Shown here: one piece after another, positions 1 to 12,765 of the stretch | Layout of the letters: every line of letters starts with the position of its first letter | Position numbering within the stretch: position 1 is the first letter of the stretch | NCBI GenBank assembly: GCA_021904315.1 | Contig: CM038924.1 | Location: 14,496,026-14,560,025 of the forward strand | DNA: 64,000 nt | Direction: 5' to 3' | From: Sphagnum magellanicum | Taxonomy: Eukaryota; Streptophyta; Sphagnopsida; Sphagnales; Sphagnaceae | Program-made: the position numbers and the translations under genes | The notes under the pieces: model-generated | Told to the model about the DNA's origin: nothing | Database searches by the model: none | What the model saw: the letters and a program-made list of their open reading frames with translations, nothing else

Positions 1-870
1 GAGGAAACTGAACCTTGTTTTAAACCAGACTGACCCTAAATTCCTTATTAACATGATGGGAATGAAAAAGAAATAGAAATCCAAAGAATTGATCTCTGGA
101 TGGAATCAGAGGTTCCATAAAAATGAAAAAGTTAGAACTGAGACTGACTAAAATTTCCTTTTGAAAACAAGAACCAGACAACACCTGTTCATACCGCACT
201 GCTATCTTGCAAGTTCTCCATTGTTCTGTGGGGGGAAACCAACCTCAGATTTGGTGGTACTTAGAAACACCACAATCCAAATTCCACAGAGATGCATGTC
301 GGAAGGGTAGTACTGATGAAAACCTGCCAAACATCAACAAAAACAAAGCACCCAAAAAAGGTGGAGAGAAAGTGTTCTTCCAGAAAGAGATAGAGACAAC
401 CCTCCACTTGCAAAAGGAGAAACCATAATTAAGAGCTAGAGCCAAAAGGACATGGGTAAAGTTGAAGAGAAATAAAAATTCAAAGCCTGGCACAAAATCT
501 GATCACAGAATTCAGGAAGAAGCGAAGCACCAGAATTCACCAGTGTTGGCGGTTCTTGTCTTTTATGAAGAACCTCCATTTCCATTTCTTTAAAAACAAA
601 TCTAAAATGGTTCTGGTTCCAGTTCCACAAGATAATGGAACCCTTGGGTCTGATTCTTTTTCCAAAACATTCCAGGTTCCTAGCAGCATGTTCTGAAAAT
701 TGCAGTTAACCCCCCAGTTGTATTTTTTCCCCGAAAAACATTTATTCTAAAAAATTCTGGTTCTAAATCTTGTTCCAAAACTAAGTCCAAATCCAGTTTT
801 AAATTTTCATGAAATTTGTTGGCGACAACAAATAAAACTTTGGTGACCGCTATCTCTGGTATGCTCAATA
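1..870. repeat. hAT-like GGTTC/GAACC-rich repeat debris
   Basis: The stretch is dense in short GGTTCC/GGAACC and CCAGTT/AACTGG words on both strands. It resembles the interior of the non-autonomous hAT element at 43711-44122, including a GTTAAC-flanked core near 700. A hAT-like terminal word, CAGTGTTGGC, starts at 541, but I found no matching right end or target duplication. It is read as one or two truncated copies. No coding region is supported here. Confidence 0.4.
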
Positions 871-1427
871 TTGGCTATAGCTTCCATAGCACATTGTCAA
901 AAAGATTCAACTAATTGGGTGCAAACAAGATAATAAGACCTAAATCCACGTGCTGGGCTGACTACTTATTGCTTAAGAAAATTTAAGTTTTTATTGAAAA
1001 TTTTAAAATGTTGACCCAAAAATAAGTTGCAAAAAATTGTACTATAAATATATATATTTTAAATCAATCTCCCCCAAAATAAGAATCTTTAGATTCACCT
1101 AACCAAATGGGGTTCTACAATGCACCATGAAACCAAAGCCCAATAAGATGACAGAACTGAATTATGACTAACTTAGTTAGGCAAAAAAATTGCAAAGTTG
1201 CTAGGTGTGATACAGTAAGATATGAAATAACATGAATAGAAAAGGAAGCAAGAAGCATACGTAAGACATGACTTTTACTTTTTCCTCACACACTAAGTAA
1301 AATGACTATTGACCATATTGAACAGTTTCTTTGGCAAAGAGGTTTGAATAAAAAAATTGAACTCTTTGAGAGGGAGTATGGGCTTAGTATGATTAAGCCC
1401 AATCAAACAGATTTTAGGACCCAACAC
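871..1427. other. Intergenic, nothing recognised
   Basis: AT-rich sequence without convincing coding potential, tandem repeats or terminal repeats. A short open frame starting near 1302 runs into the repeat at 1428 and has no recognisable domain. Confidence 0.5.
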
Positions 1428-2030
1428 CTGTCAATGCACCGTCCATTGGAAATCCATTACGACTCAGTTGTGGATAAACCAAAACCCAGTTATCAAGGTG
1501 AAACCCTGAAGCCTAAAACCTATTCTGTAAACCCTCCTACTTCTGCCTCCCTTTAAAAAGGTAGCTACATATGTAAAGGTGCATTCACACTTGGTGTTCG
1601 GGACTCTATCTAGGGTAGAGTCCCGTAACACCATGCTAGCTAGCCATTTAGGACTTAAACCTGGTTGCCATCAAAATTTTATGTTAAGCTAGCATTTACT
1701 TAACATTGAGCAATGGCCCATTTAACATTGGGTGCCACCTAGATGCCACCTAGATTTTCATTTAACCCTGACTTAACATCAGGTGTGAATGCACCATAAG
1801 TGGGTAGGTATCATAACTAAGCAGGTAGGGAATGTCAGTAACCTGGGTACTAGGCATGTAGGCAGTAGGTAAGGCACTTGGTGGATGCTGGATAAATACT
1901 TGCATGTGGATGGTTTGTACAGACTGTGGTTAGCTATGGGATAGCAATAAACCAAAAAGAGTTCACTGCCTACACACCACCATCCATTCTTCATGGTGTG
2001 CTGGTGGGTGCTGGTTCACTCTGGCCCAAT
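1428..2030 (+). repeat. Dispersed repeat copy A (interrupted by a MITE)
   Basis: This segment aligns with 37255-37630 over its whole length once the MITE at 1577-1796 is removed (about 380 bp against 375 bp). Shared landmarks are AACCCTCCTACTTC near 1530 and 37340, AAGGCACTTGGTG near 1872 and 37460, and GGTGCTGGTTCACTCTGG at the right end of both. The right end and related fragments near 48192, 53220 and 57690 carry CCAGCACC-type terminal words, which suggests an old MITE-like family. Confidence 0.7.
1577..1796. mobile_element. MITE, PIF/Harbinger (Tourist)-like, TAA target duplication
   Basis: The terminal inverted repeats start GGTGCATTCACAC (1578) and end GTGTGAATGCACC (1795), and match at about 19 of 21 positions. 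TAA flanks both sides (1574-1576 and 1797-1799), with one unpaired A inside each. A perfect 9-bp inner hairpin, GGGACTCTA/TAGAGTCCC, sits near 1600-1625. The related repeat at 37255-37630 lacks the insert and shows a single TAA at the matching position. There is no coding capacity. A 3-bp TAA duplication is typical of PIF/Harbinger elements; the family assignment is inference. Confidence 0.7.
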
Positions 2031-2639
2031 TAATCGAGTACTTCTGATGCACATGTGTGGAAATAGTAGGTGTCATGAAGCATTTACAGGGGCCTTTCTC
2101 TAGATTCTTTAGATACAACATTTTCCCTATTAGATTCTTTTGGAAAAGTAATGATTTTTTTCAACGTGGTGATTTTTTTTTCTATTTTTCAAAAGCAATT
2201 GAGGAAAAGTGGGAGGACGCTTTTTGTTCGTGTTAAAGATATGTTTTCAGCAATAAATCATCACTTTTGCAAAATTAAAAAAGTTGACCAAAAAATATAC
2301 CATTGAGAGCGTTAGAGAGAGTTACCAACCTCAATAAACTAAACAAGATTAGGCAGGGGCTTCCTGCACTTTACTTCAAAGAAATAAAAAAAGAGAAAGC
2401 GTAATTTGGCTATAAATTTGATCTAAATACTCAAGAAACTATCTAAATACTTAAGAGAACCAAGGTAATTCTTTTAATATTCTAGCTAGGAAATGGAAAG
2501 ACAAACTTCTGCATCTAAATACAATGAAATCTCTTTCAAAATTCAAGTAACAAATAGGTAACACCAAAGTGGTAGGTAGAACCAGAAAGGTAGGTTGGGA
2601 TCAACCTTTCTTTTCTGAAATGCAAAGTTAAACATCAAA
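2031..2639. other. Intergenic, nothing recognised
   Basis: No gene, terminal repeat or tandem array seen; AT-rich with A-runs. Confidence 0.5.
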
Positions 2640-2880
2640 AAGTTAAAAGATGAAGTGATTTTGAAAGTTTTCAATCGGCAAAAGTGAGAGAAAAAATTAG
2701 TAAAACTCACCAGATATTTATATTTGGTTTTCAGTGTGTAACCAAAAATATAGAAGGATGATTAAAGTTCCATACTTCAAATATGGTTTATAGCCAAATC
2801 TGGCTAAATCTTCCAAGGGATGAAGGCCAATTTTTCTACATCTTCCTATGGATCATCCTCACTTTGTCAAAAAGCAAAAA
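2640..2880 (+). repeat. Dispersed repeat family R1, copy 1
   Basis: The segment shares an ordered set of words with 21820-22075, 29500-29785, 30250-30440 and (reversed) 61685-61960: a GGCAAAA/GGCGAAA start, a CACCAGATaTTTaTaTT core, a GTGTGTA..CAAAaATA stretch, then CCAAATcTGGCTAAATC followed by a GGATgAt word. It is non-coding. The family class is unknown. Confidence 0.5.
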
Positions 2881-4403
2881 AATTCTTAAAAAAAGAGACT
2901 AGTATGACAAAATTCTTGAGTAAAATTGGCATGATAACTTAGATGGGAAAAAGGAGAGAATAACTTCACATGCAAAAGGGATCATGTGGCAGGGACCCCC
3001 ATAAAGGAGGAGGAAGTACATAATTTCATACTGTATACATAGATGCTACAGACACCTGGGTGGTAGATAGCAGTGTTTTAGATTGTACAAACAAGAGCTG
3101 CTTGCACAATTTAGACACTTGACAACAACATGAACAATGGCATCCATAAGTATCACTCAATTGCAAGTGCTAAAATTCTTACTTTAACATCATGTCTCTT
3201 GCCTCCAGGTGGGAACAGTGGTTGTATCTTGACAGTAATTAAGGTTTAGTGTTACTTGTACAGTAACACTCTGGCCCAAGAGCATTGCATGGTGTATAGC
3301 ATGCTTTGATGAACTATGAAGAAGCAAAGAAGCGAAATTGTCAATGACAAAGGATAATTCCTGATGAAGAACCAGAACTCCCTCCAAGGAGATAGCAGGG
3401 AAATTCTGTTTTATAACGCCCACTCCTAGTAATGTTAAAAACAAACCGGATGCAACGTTTTATGATAGCTAACACCAGTGTTGAGTGGATATCACTGGTT
3501 TTAGAGATCAAGATTCAATTCCAGTGTTTTTTTCCAGGTTTTGAAAAGAAAACCTGCCAGTGGCCCGCAACTCTGTAACAACAGAGAAGAACTATTGACC
3601 CCTTTTTTTTCAACTAGCATAAAATGATAATACATGTCAAAATGACTGATCAGTTCAGGCCAGTTCTTTGCACCCAGTTTTAAACTATACAAAAAGAAGT
3701 ACAATTTAATATTTTGCATACAAAGTTCCAGGACTAAGAATTGGCATGTGCAAGGCAGGGTGCATTATGTACAAACATGTGTAAATTTATTTAGTCTTGG
3801 AACCTTCTTTAGTCTCCTTTGGAAGTACATAGTTCCTTCAAAAGATGTATAAAAATAATGTTTCATGTCTTGTGTGTGCATTGTGGCGGAAAAATTGGTA
3901 CATATTTGGGATTTTGAATCTACCACTTTGACAATTTATGATGGGTGGTCCCTTTGGAGTTAAAAAATTCAAGTAGGGTAGAACTGCCCATCATTGATCA
4001 TTACCCTATTATCAAACACTTCTCTAGATCTTTGCTTCATTTTGAGTGATTTAAAATGTTATGAAAGTGCTACCTCAAGCTCTAGAAATCATCTTTGAAG
4101 TGCAAAGGAAAAAGGAGTAATGGAAAAATAGCAAGAAGAAAAATAAGCTTTTCAACTTACAAAACGCATTTTTTTTCTTATTTATTCTCTTTGGACCCCT
4201 CCTACTTTCAAAGCTTCTAACTTTCTAATTTCTTGTTCATTTTAAATGATTTAAAGTGTTGTAAGAATGCCATCTTCAGTTCTATAAATCATCTTTGAAC
4301 TATAATAGCAACATAACAATATACAAAGAATTTTTGGGGTGTTTGAGAATCGGTTTTGTAATGTTTTGTGGTTTGTTTTCTTTCAATTCTTGACCCCTTC
4401 TAT
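2881..4403. other. Intergenic with hAT-like fragment
   Basis: No coding region is supported. Near 3476 a CAGTGTTGAGTGG word is followed by CCAGTG/CCAGG-rich sequence to about 3560, resembling hAT debris, but no paired terminus or duplication was found. The remainder is AT-rich. Confidence 0.4.

Positions 4404-4434
<31 letters not shown>
4404..4434 (+). repeat. Poly-G tract (31 G)
   Basis: An uninterrupted run of 31 G in otherwise AT-rich DNA. It makes an apparent open frame here look Gly-rich, so that frame is not a gene. Length may be inexact because such tracts are prone to sequencing slippage. Confidence 0.9.
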
Positions 4435-4435
<1 letters not shown>

Positions 4436-7400
4436 ACTTTCTGGTTTCTAATTTTTTTTTGAAAAAAATTAATGCATCAAATGCGCAAAGAAGAGGCGTT
4501 CAAGTTTTGTTTGGACACTAGAAACAACAGAACCCTCCCCTTGGATTCAGCCTACCCTAAATGCTTAATTGTTCACTCACTAACCATTCTACCCTAGTCC
4601 AAGACTTCTTTAAAATTGGTAGCAAATGTGTGCTACATAAACGGGCTGTTAGAATCAGTTCATTTCAATTTATTTGGATGATTGATCAATTTTTGTGGAA
4701 GTAATTGCCACAATGTGTGGACAAAACAAAAAGGGTGTCAACTTTGAAAACATGTCAATAACAAAAGCCTAAGCACAAGCCTTCAAGTTGATATTGTGGC
4801 AGTAGCTTGGCACTAACATTATGAACAACACTTGAAAATAAGTTATTTTAAATATCTAGCCAAACTACATGGACATTATTGAATTAGAGCACGCCAAAAC
4901 ATTTGTCTTCAACTATCACAGTCTTCATTGTGGTTTCTTTACACATTGACACCCAACATGCATTACACAAGGATAAAGTTAGAGGACTTTCCCATATTAT
5001 GTGGTTCAACCATAATTAATAAGTGTTCATTATCCATCTCAGTAGGCTTGTATTGTCACATAGACTTACCTAACTAACAATATAACACCCAAGAGACAAG
5101 TAGATATCATGCCAACTCCAAACCCCTAACCATGGAAGACTAGATAAAAAAAAAGTTTGATTAAATAGCATTGTAACTTCACAAAACGAACAAATTCCTC
5201 TTGACAATGCTACATTAGCAACATTATTGATTCAAATTTCTTTTGAAGTTTTCACACATACAAGTTTCCCTTTCCATCACTCAACCACTCAACCCTTATA
5301 ACATAAAATTTCCCAAGTAATATACCAAACTTGAAATAAGGAACACCACCATACCAACTAATAAACCCCTAGAGATCATCATCACCTCCAACCATGCCTT
5401 TACACTAAAAACATCTAATGTTATTCCTACTATCTACTTTACTTCTCCATGCACACTAGAACCAAGTTGGAGAACTTGAACAAAAAACACAATCTTGCTA
5501 TGAACATTCATTTCATAACTATTGTTCTCCTCATTCACAACAACAAAAAAGGTTAAACTTTCTTAGCTTTCATCCATTTTTCAATCTCCCTAACCTTGTC
5601 CCACATCATCTTATTGTACACATGTTACCTCTCCATAAAGCCACTTCATTCTCTACCACAATTGTTTTCTCCAAAAATAACATAAACAACTATATCAAAT
5701 CAAATTTCACCACAGATCGATGGTTTCGACTAATCAATGCAACCTTCACGAATTTGTCGAAGAGCCAAAAATGAAAATAATCTCCTCTCACCTCACTCCA
5801 ACACACATTAAAAAATTAAACCCAAAACCCATGGATCACCAATGCTGAGAACCAATGGGATTCCATAACTATACATTCATCATATTCCAAACATGTTAAA
5901 ACCTTAACTCAAATTTATAATTAGATTTGTAAACAATTAACTTCTAAGAGTTGATAGGAATTTTAAAAAAAATTCCAAATTTCTCAAGAATGTTGGGTGG
6001 TAAAGATCTTCAAAAGGATTAAATAAATGAATGGTGATAGTTTATGTAAAGATCACATAATGTTTTGAAAACCCTACTACAACTAGTGATGAATCATTAC
6101 TTAAGTCAAAGGTCTAAACATGACGATTCATTTTTCTTTTATAAATTGCAAAAAAAACCTTTCAAAATTGTGAAAATTTCATGTTTTTTTAGTTTTCTCT
6201 GAAAATATTTCTCCAAATTCCAAAAATTCACCCAAAAAATTTGAAAAAAAAAGAGTCTTCTTCTTTTCACAATGGTTGGATTTTAGTTCATTTTTATTTT
6301 ATTTCTCTATAATTGAGTTATTATGCTAATCAAAGATTGGACCTCCACACTTGTGGTTAAGGTTTGTTTTTCAAATTTTATATAGAAAAAAAATTTGACA
6401 ATTTTTTTCAAAACCTTAACAAGATGAATCAAATTTACTTTAAGAAAAAAATTGCCATTGAAACCTAATAAAACAATTAGTTCTTTTTCAAAGTTAAGAC
6501 TTGAATTGGGGGTGTTACCCTATTTTAAACATGTTCAAGTCCTTTAAGTGGATAAGAACACTTTTGTTATAAAAAACTATAAACTTGGCATTACATTTTA
6601 GGCAAGTTATTGCAAACTTTGATTGATTGTACATAATTATAGTACATAATCAATATCAACATTATTGAACAACTAACATTACACAAAATTAGTTTAGTTT
6701 AGTTTTGTGTAATGGGAACATAATTGAACCTAGTCTTTAAGTTCAACCAAATTTCAATTCTTTGTGAGAATGACCAAAATTCAAAGTTTAGAAATTCAAA
6801 AAACTAGACTCAAGACTAGACCTAAAATTCAATAAAAAAACAAGGAAAAAAAATTAAAACTCAGACCAAATGTTCTTTTCAAAATCAAGAAAAGGTCTAG
6901 AGGTTATGAATTACATTATTGATGAAAGGTCATTAGTTCTTGAAAATAGCCTTGGCATTCCAAGCTCTTAGAAATAGCCTTGGCATGGAAGCATTGAGAC
7001 TATTTTTGATAACCAATGACCATGAGTTAATTATTATATATAATCATTTGTCTTAAGATATGAAACATTGGTGTTTCCATGGTACAATGTCGACAAAAAA
7101 ATTCATAGTGTTATGGTTTAATTTTCACTATATTAGTAGAAATTCTATCATTTGCAACCAAGCAAACAATGACTAGCTGTCCTAAATGACTCTATCAATG
7201 ACCATAGTTATATATTACAATTTCATTATTTATGTGGAATAAATATGAATAATAAATTAGTCATTTATATGACAAATGGATGAAAAATTACAAAATAGAC
7301 ATACTTCATCCATTTTTCATCAAAAATATTTCACTTGTTATGGTTTTCAAATGTGCGTTAGAAAATAAGACATTTATGTGGATATCTAGCTATCATTTTT

Positions 7401-9094
7401 TCAAATAATGAAATACATAGATCTAGTTTATGATTGAATTTCGACCATTTCAAATGACATGGAAAATATTGCCATGATGTTGTGGCATTTTTTATAATTA
7501 ATTAATTAATATAATATCTTGCATCATAAACTTTGAAAACTTATAAAATGACTTATATATGACTAAGTAATTACTATTACATGGACAACATGGCACTTTG
7601 TATAACTATATAATCATTAACCTTAGATGATGTGGTACCTTAGATGGTCATACAATTATTTTACAATGATTCAAAAATGAATATTAGTAATTTAATATGA
7701 ATATAAATGGACATAATAAACTATAACATGTAAGGGACTTATTTGATTAATATTATACATATATGTAATATAAAAACCTTTATTACATTTTTAAAAATAT
7801 ATTTGATATATAACCCATTTGAAATATTCAATGTGACTAAATTAAATATTATACATTGAAATAATTTTTAATGGTAAAAACTTGATATATTATAAATATT
7901 TTTTTATATCTTCGTAATTTAAAAATGAAATAGAAATGTAAGATGTGAAAAATATATAATATATTTTCACATTAAAATTTTGTCATAAATTTAAAAGAAA
8001 TTTTATATAATATACATATAAAAATAAATAAATTTATTTTACATGTGTAGAAATGAATAAAAATATTTAATATTTTATTATTCATTTATATTATTAAAGT
8101 TAAATTAAATTATTTAGATTGAATTATACTTCAGATTTAATATGACTAATATTATATAAATAATTGATTTATGATCCATTAATTAATAATTTATGTGGAT
8201 AAATAAGATGGATTCATATGTGTAAATTAAAAATTATTAATAAAATTATGATATATTAGAAAAAAAATTGTAGTATAAATTCCTAGATTAAATGAAAGTT
8301 TAAGATATGAAAGTTTTATTTTATTTATTCATGTGTTAGCCATAAAGGTTTTTTCATTTACAAATCACGTGGGTGCAGTCACAATACAACAAGCCAAAAA
8401 GGGTGCTGGACCACAAAAAAAAATTTGAAATTGGATAAATATTTATGTTTTGCCATTTAAAGCCATGGCAATCATGGCAAGTTGTTATTTTTTTGTTCAT
8501 ATGAATGTTAAAAAATTCAAACCAAAAATCCATTTGATGAAATTTTAAGTTTAAGTTTTGATTTAGGACTTGTAAAAATGCATAATAATGTGTTGGACAT
8601 GAGTTAAGTTTGCAAAGGATTATCAAAAGGATTCATATAATAAAACATATTTATGGGAAAAAAAATTGGAGGATAAAAACCTATTAACCACATTAAAAAA
8701 ACACTCAAACCTTAAAATATGTGGAATTGTAAAACTTTAAAAATTGAAAGAACTTTCCAAAATTGATCCAGAATTTTAGAATTTCGAAAATCCAAAATTA
8801 TGAAGAAAAAACATGTCATGTATTTGGACAACTATAAACATTTATTATAACAAGTTGCAAGAAAAAATTGTTCCAAAATTCATTCAAATGAATAAGTTTT
8901 TTTAAAGGAGAAAGATGTGTAATCCTTCTTTTAAATAATCATGTTGGCTCATTGTATCCTATTTGCACCCATGTGTTTGAATTTAATTTTTTCATTTGGA
9001 CAAATTATCAATAAGATACAACTTATTGTATTTGAGGTTTGTGTAATGTTTAAATGAAGTATGGTCTAAATAGAATAAACATTAAATTATTTAT
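4435..9094. other. AT-rich intergenic desert
   Basis: No gene found. Base composition becomes extremely AT-rich around 7700-8340. A short perfect hairpin lies at 6678-6713 (ATTACACAAAA / TTTTGTGTAAT around a TTAG-repeat loop). Diverged words of the type ATGACTA and TAGTCAT recur around 7100-7650 and again at 9480-9780 and 13740-14110, consistent with decayed repeats. Confidence 0.6.
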
Positions 9095-9190
9095 GGAACA
9101 ACTAAGGTGTCTTGGTGGTAAAGAAGTTGAACTCCATCTTTGGGGTCCAAGGATCAAACTTCACAAATGACACGTGTTGTGGTCAACATC
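9095..9190 (+). repeat. SINE-like tRNA-derived head, copy 1
   Basis: An A-box-like TGGTGGTAAAG is followed about 40 bp later by a B-box-like GGATCAAACTT, as in a degenerate tRNA promoter. About 80 bp aligns, by eye at roughly 70 percent, with the reverse complement of 12675-12765, which has the same two boxes. It does not make an acceptable tRNA, so a SINE fragment is the better reading. Confidence 0.45.
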
Positions 9191-10199
9191 GGAATATTGT
9201 CTAAATATTCCATACCTACTTAGATTACCTGAATTAAAAGGTTATCTTGGCAAGCCTAAGTAGGTAGATTATATGGTTTATTTACCCACTTAAATTAGGT
9301 TTTTAATTTAATTTAGGTGGTGAAACATGTCAACAATTGATAGGATGAGAATAATGAGATTAAAAATAATTGAAATAAAAATACATGTTATTATTTATAT
9401 TATATATAATAAATCCATAATAATAAATATTATAAATTAATAAAATAAAATTTCCCAAGTTTTTGGGTCCAATTTGTAATAATAAAATGTTTAAACAATG
9501 ATTAAACTATCATTAATCATTTCACATATGTCCTAAATGATTAATGGATGATATTTGCCACATCATTATGCCACATCATGTTCTAAATGACTCATTCATA
9601 ATGACTTTAAGGCTATTAGTCATTTTTGTTCTTTATGATTAGAATACTAGTCATAAACTTAGTCATATATTTGAAGATTTTTATTAGTGCTATAGCACAT
9701 TTTTTATGTGGAAATCTAGGTATTTGGTAAAAATTTTGTGGTAGCATGTGGATTTAAAAGTGAATCACATCATAAACTTTCATTATGTTAATATGACATT
9801 GGTGCACATTTGAACAATTCAATGGTTGAAAACAATACATTTTTAACTTGTAAGAACTTGTCACAAAAACTGTAATTTAACAAAAGGATTGAAAAATACT
9901 AGTTTTAAAAGGACTTTGTCAATGAAATTTTGCACATACAAAAACACTACAAAAAATCATGGTTTTTTTAATTGGGAATTTTGGTGGAAAAACCCCCATA
10001 TGGTTTTTTTGCCCCCATGTCCAACTTGACCAAAGTGCCATTTTGGACAAGTCATTTCAAACTCAACTATTTTGACTCAATTTTTTTTATTGGTTTTCTT
10101 AATTGGGTTTTTTCTACTAATTTTTTTTTATTGAACCATCATGATAATAATATAATTTGGGCAATGACTAAAACTATACATTATTTAAAATTGAAAATT
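9191..10199. other. AT-rich intergenic
   Basis: No gene or clear mobile element. Degenerate CATCATTATG / ATGACTCATT words recur. A short open frame at 9972-10208 shows no domain and consists of Phe/Asn/Ile-rich low-complexity translation. Confidence 0.5.
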
Positions 10200-11520
10200 T
10201 TAAATTAATATGCCAATATTAATTCATTAATTACCTAGCCTACCCAACCAACCTAATTAATAAACCTAATGTCCAAAACTAATTTAGTTATTTACCTACT
10301 AACCCTATGTCCTAGGCCTAAACTATGCCACTTAGCTTAGCCACTTAGGCTAGGCCAAACCCCCTAAGCTTGGTGGTCTGATAGGCTTTGCAAACTAAAC
10401 TACCTAATTAGGTCACCTGAGTAGTTAAAATAGCTTAAGTTATAAGTGTGGGACCTTGGACTCCTCACCTTCACATTGAAAAGTCAACATTTTAACCATT
10501 GCACCACCACCTCATAAGGTGATTTTCTTGGATAACATATTGTAATTAACATGATTTTGGACCAACATATTATCCTATATGAACTTGAATTTTTTTACAC
10601 TATTTACATGAATAGGTAGGTTATAGATAGGTTAGTTTAAGTAGGTAGGAGGTAATTATTGATAAATGCATGGACCTACATAACATGTAGGTTATAGTCT
10701 AGTAAGCCTTAAAGGCATTTACCTAGGGTCTATGTTTGTATCTACCTAATAAATTACCTATGTTTATATGTTATTTAATAGGTTACATATGTCCTATTAG
10801 CCTATTAATAGACCTAACTTAACTTATTAAGTAGGTTTAAGCTTAAGCTACCTACCTAATAGGCTATGATACCTATTTAGTAAGCCTACATGGCCTAAGC
10901 TATTTTACTTACATACTTAGTAAACTTAGATAACCTAGGTTATGCTATGTACCTACTTAGTAGGCCTAGGTGGTTTAACTTAGGTTAGCTACATATTTAG
11001 TAGGCTTAGGTGGTCTAGGTTAAACTATGTATCTATTTAGTAGGCCTAGGTGGTTTAAGCTACTTACTTAACAAGTAGGATAAGTTACATATACATTAAG
11101 CCTAGGTGGTTTAAGCTACTTATTTAACTAGTAGGATAAGTTACATATCCATTAAGCCTAGGTGGCTTATGTTATTTTAAACTTAAGCCTATTAGGTAAA
11201 TAACATAGGACTATGCTAGTAGGCTATTGACATGGTTAATAGGTCTACTTAATAAGCCTAGGTCACTTAAGATATCTACCTAGAAGGTTTACACTACCTA
11301 ATAAGCTATTCAGTAGTCCTAGGTTCTGTCCTAGGTAATCTACTAGTTAGGTAGGTCTAGCTTAGGCTACCTAGTTAAGTAGTCTAGTTAGGTTATAACT
11401 TAATAAATAACCTATTAACCTATTAGTTATGCTAGTTTAAATAAGTAATATAGGCCTAACATAACCTACTAGTTATGTTAGGTTAAGTGAGTAACCTAGG
11501 TTTAATAAGTAAGTTAAATC
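10200..11520. repeat. CTAG-rich degenerate tandem repeat region
   Basis: Built almost entirely from words such as CCTAGGTGG, TTTAAGCTAC, CTACCTA and TAGTAGG. The clearest local tandem is about 57 bp long: CCTAGGTGG starts at 11044, 11101 and about 11157. A shorter ~40-bp spacing occurs just upstream. The palindromic core CCTAGG recurs throughout. A tRNA-like SINE fragment in reverse orientation may lie at 10436-10516, but it is weak. No coding region. Confidence 0.65.
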
Positions 11521-11770
11521 ATCATATGGCTCATTTGACTAAGTATTAAACCATAATGATCAATTTGACTAACAGTCAAATCAATATGGCCAATTTGATT
11601 AAATGATGGCCATTTTGATGGACCAATGTCCATTTTGACCAAATCTTCAACTTAACACTTGGTAAAAAATGTCACTTTACTCAAATGTAACATGTCCTTT
11701 CATGCCCCAAACCATTAGTTAAAATGGGCATACCCTTTGGTCAATGTGGACACTTTGGTCAAATTAGCTT
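11521..11770 (+). repeat. Degenerate ~30-bp tandem motif (ATGGCCAATTTGACTAAAT)
   Basis: Successive imperfect units vary around CATATGGCTCATTTGAC, CATAATGATCAATTTGAC and CAATATGGCCAATTTGAT, spaced about 28-30 bp apart and fading out after 11650. Similar wording appears near 10010-10060. Non-coding. Confidence 0.45.
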
Positions 11771-12674
11771 TTTGAAAAGCAATGATTTTTTTCACAGTGA
11801 AATACATTGACCATTTTTCATAAAAACTTTAAGTTTGTTTTAGAGTAATGATGTCAGATTAGATGATAAATAAATCTTCAATAATACATTATGTTATGAT
11901 AATATTAATGATTATGATTTTTTTAAATCGTAAAATGTTCTCCAATTAAATATGTAGTTGGGTAAAGTGTTTTTTGAAGTATTCTAAAAATATAAAATCA
12001 AAATTTTAAATGAAAAATGAAAAATTGTTATTAAACAAAGTTTTTTAAATAACTTTTATTAAACTATTGGTATACAATTACATAAACACAAAATTATGAA
12101 TTAATTGCATTTTGGTTTATATAATTTTGTCTTACTTTTAAAGCCCCAAATACACGAAAAGAAATTTGGAAATAAACAACTACAATTTTAGTTGTGAAAG
12201 ACAAGATTTTAATCATAATGGACACATGTGATTACGAACCCTATAGATGCTTTGGATAAGTGACAAAAGATAACTAGTTGCAAAAAAATTTACATGACAT
12301 GTATAGTCACATATCACTTGTGATTATAGGGATTTTTCATCCATTGATTAGTCATAGGTTTATGCTATTACAGATACTACATAAAATATTGGGCAATATT
12401 TTTTTAATAATTAAATTTAAATGATTTAATATGTTTTTAAATCACATTTATTAAGTACATTATTTACATTTGTATAAACAATGCAATATTCATATTATTG
12501 GTAATTTCATAAATTTTTAGCTTATGATCTATCGACACATGTCACTACCTAGGCTAAGCTAAAAACTTAATTTAGGTAGCTAGGTATGCTATTTAGTTTA
12601 GGTACACCTAAGTAGGCCTAGGTAAGCACCTAGGCTAAATAAACTAACTGTGTATGGTACATTTGGTCAACATA
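11771..12674. other. AT-rich intergenic
   Basis: No gene seen. A short CTAG-rich patch near 12540-12650 resembles the 10.2-11.5 kb repeat region. Confidence 0.5.
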
Positions 12675-12765
12675 CCATCATTAACCACTACTATGTCACT
12701 TATGAGGTTTGACCCTTAAACCCCCAAAGATGGATATCAATTCCTTTGCCATCAAACCACCCCAC
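12675..12765 (-). repeat. SINE-like tRNA-derived head, copy 2
   Basis: Read on the minus strand it has an A-box-like TTTGATGGCAAAG and a B-box-like GGGTCAAACCT at the same spacing as copy 1 at 9095-9190. The block between them (CCATCTTTGGGG) is shared. It appears degenerate, and no 3' tail or target duplication was resolved. Confidence 0.45.

Noticed and set aside
541-870. Second complete non-autonomous hAT element starting CAGTGTTGGC at 541
   Set aside because: No matching right end and no repeat of the flanking GAATTCAC was found, so only debris is called.
4339-4521. Gly-rich open frame on +
   Set aside because: Created by the 31-G tract.
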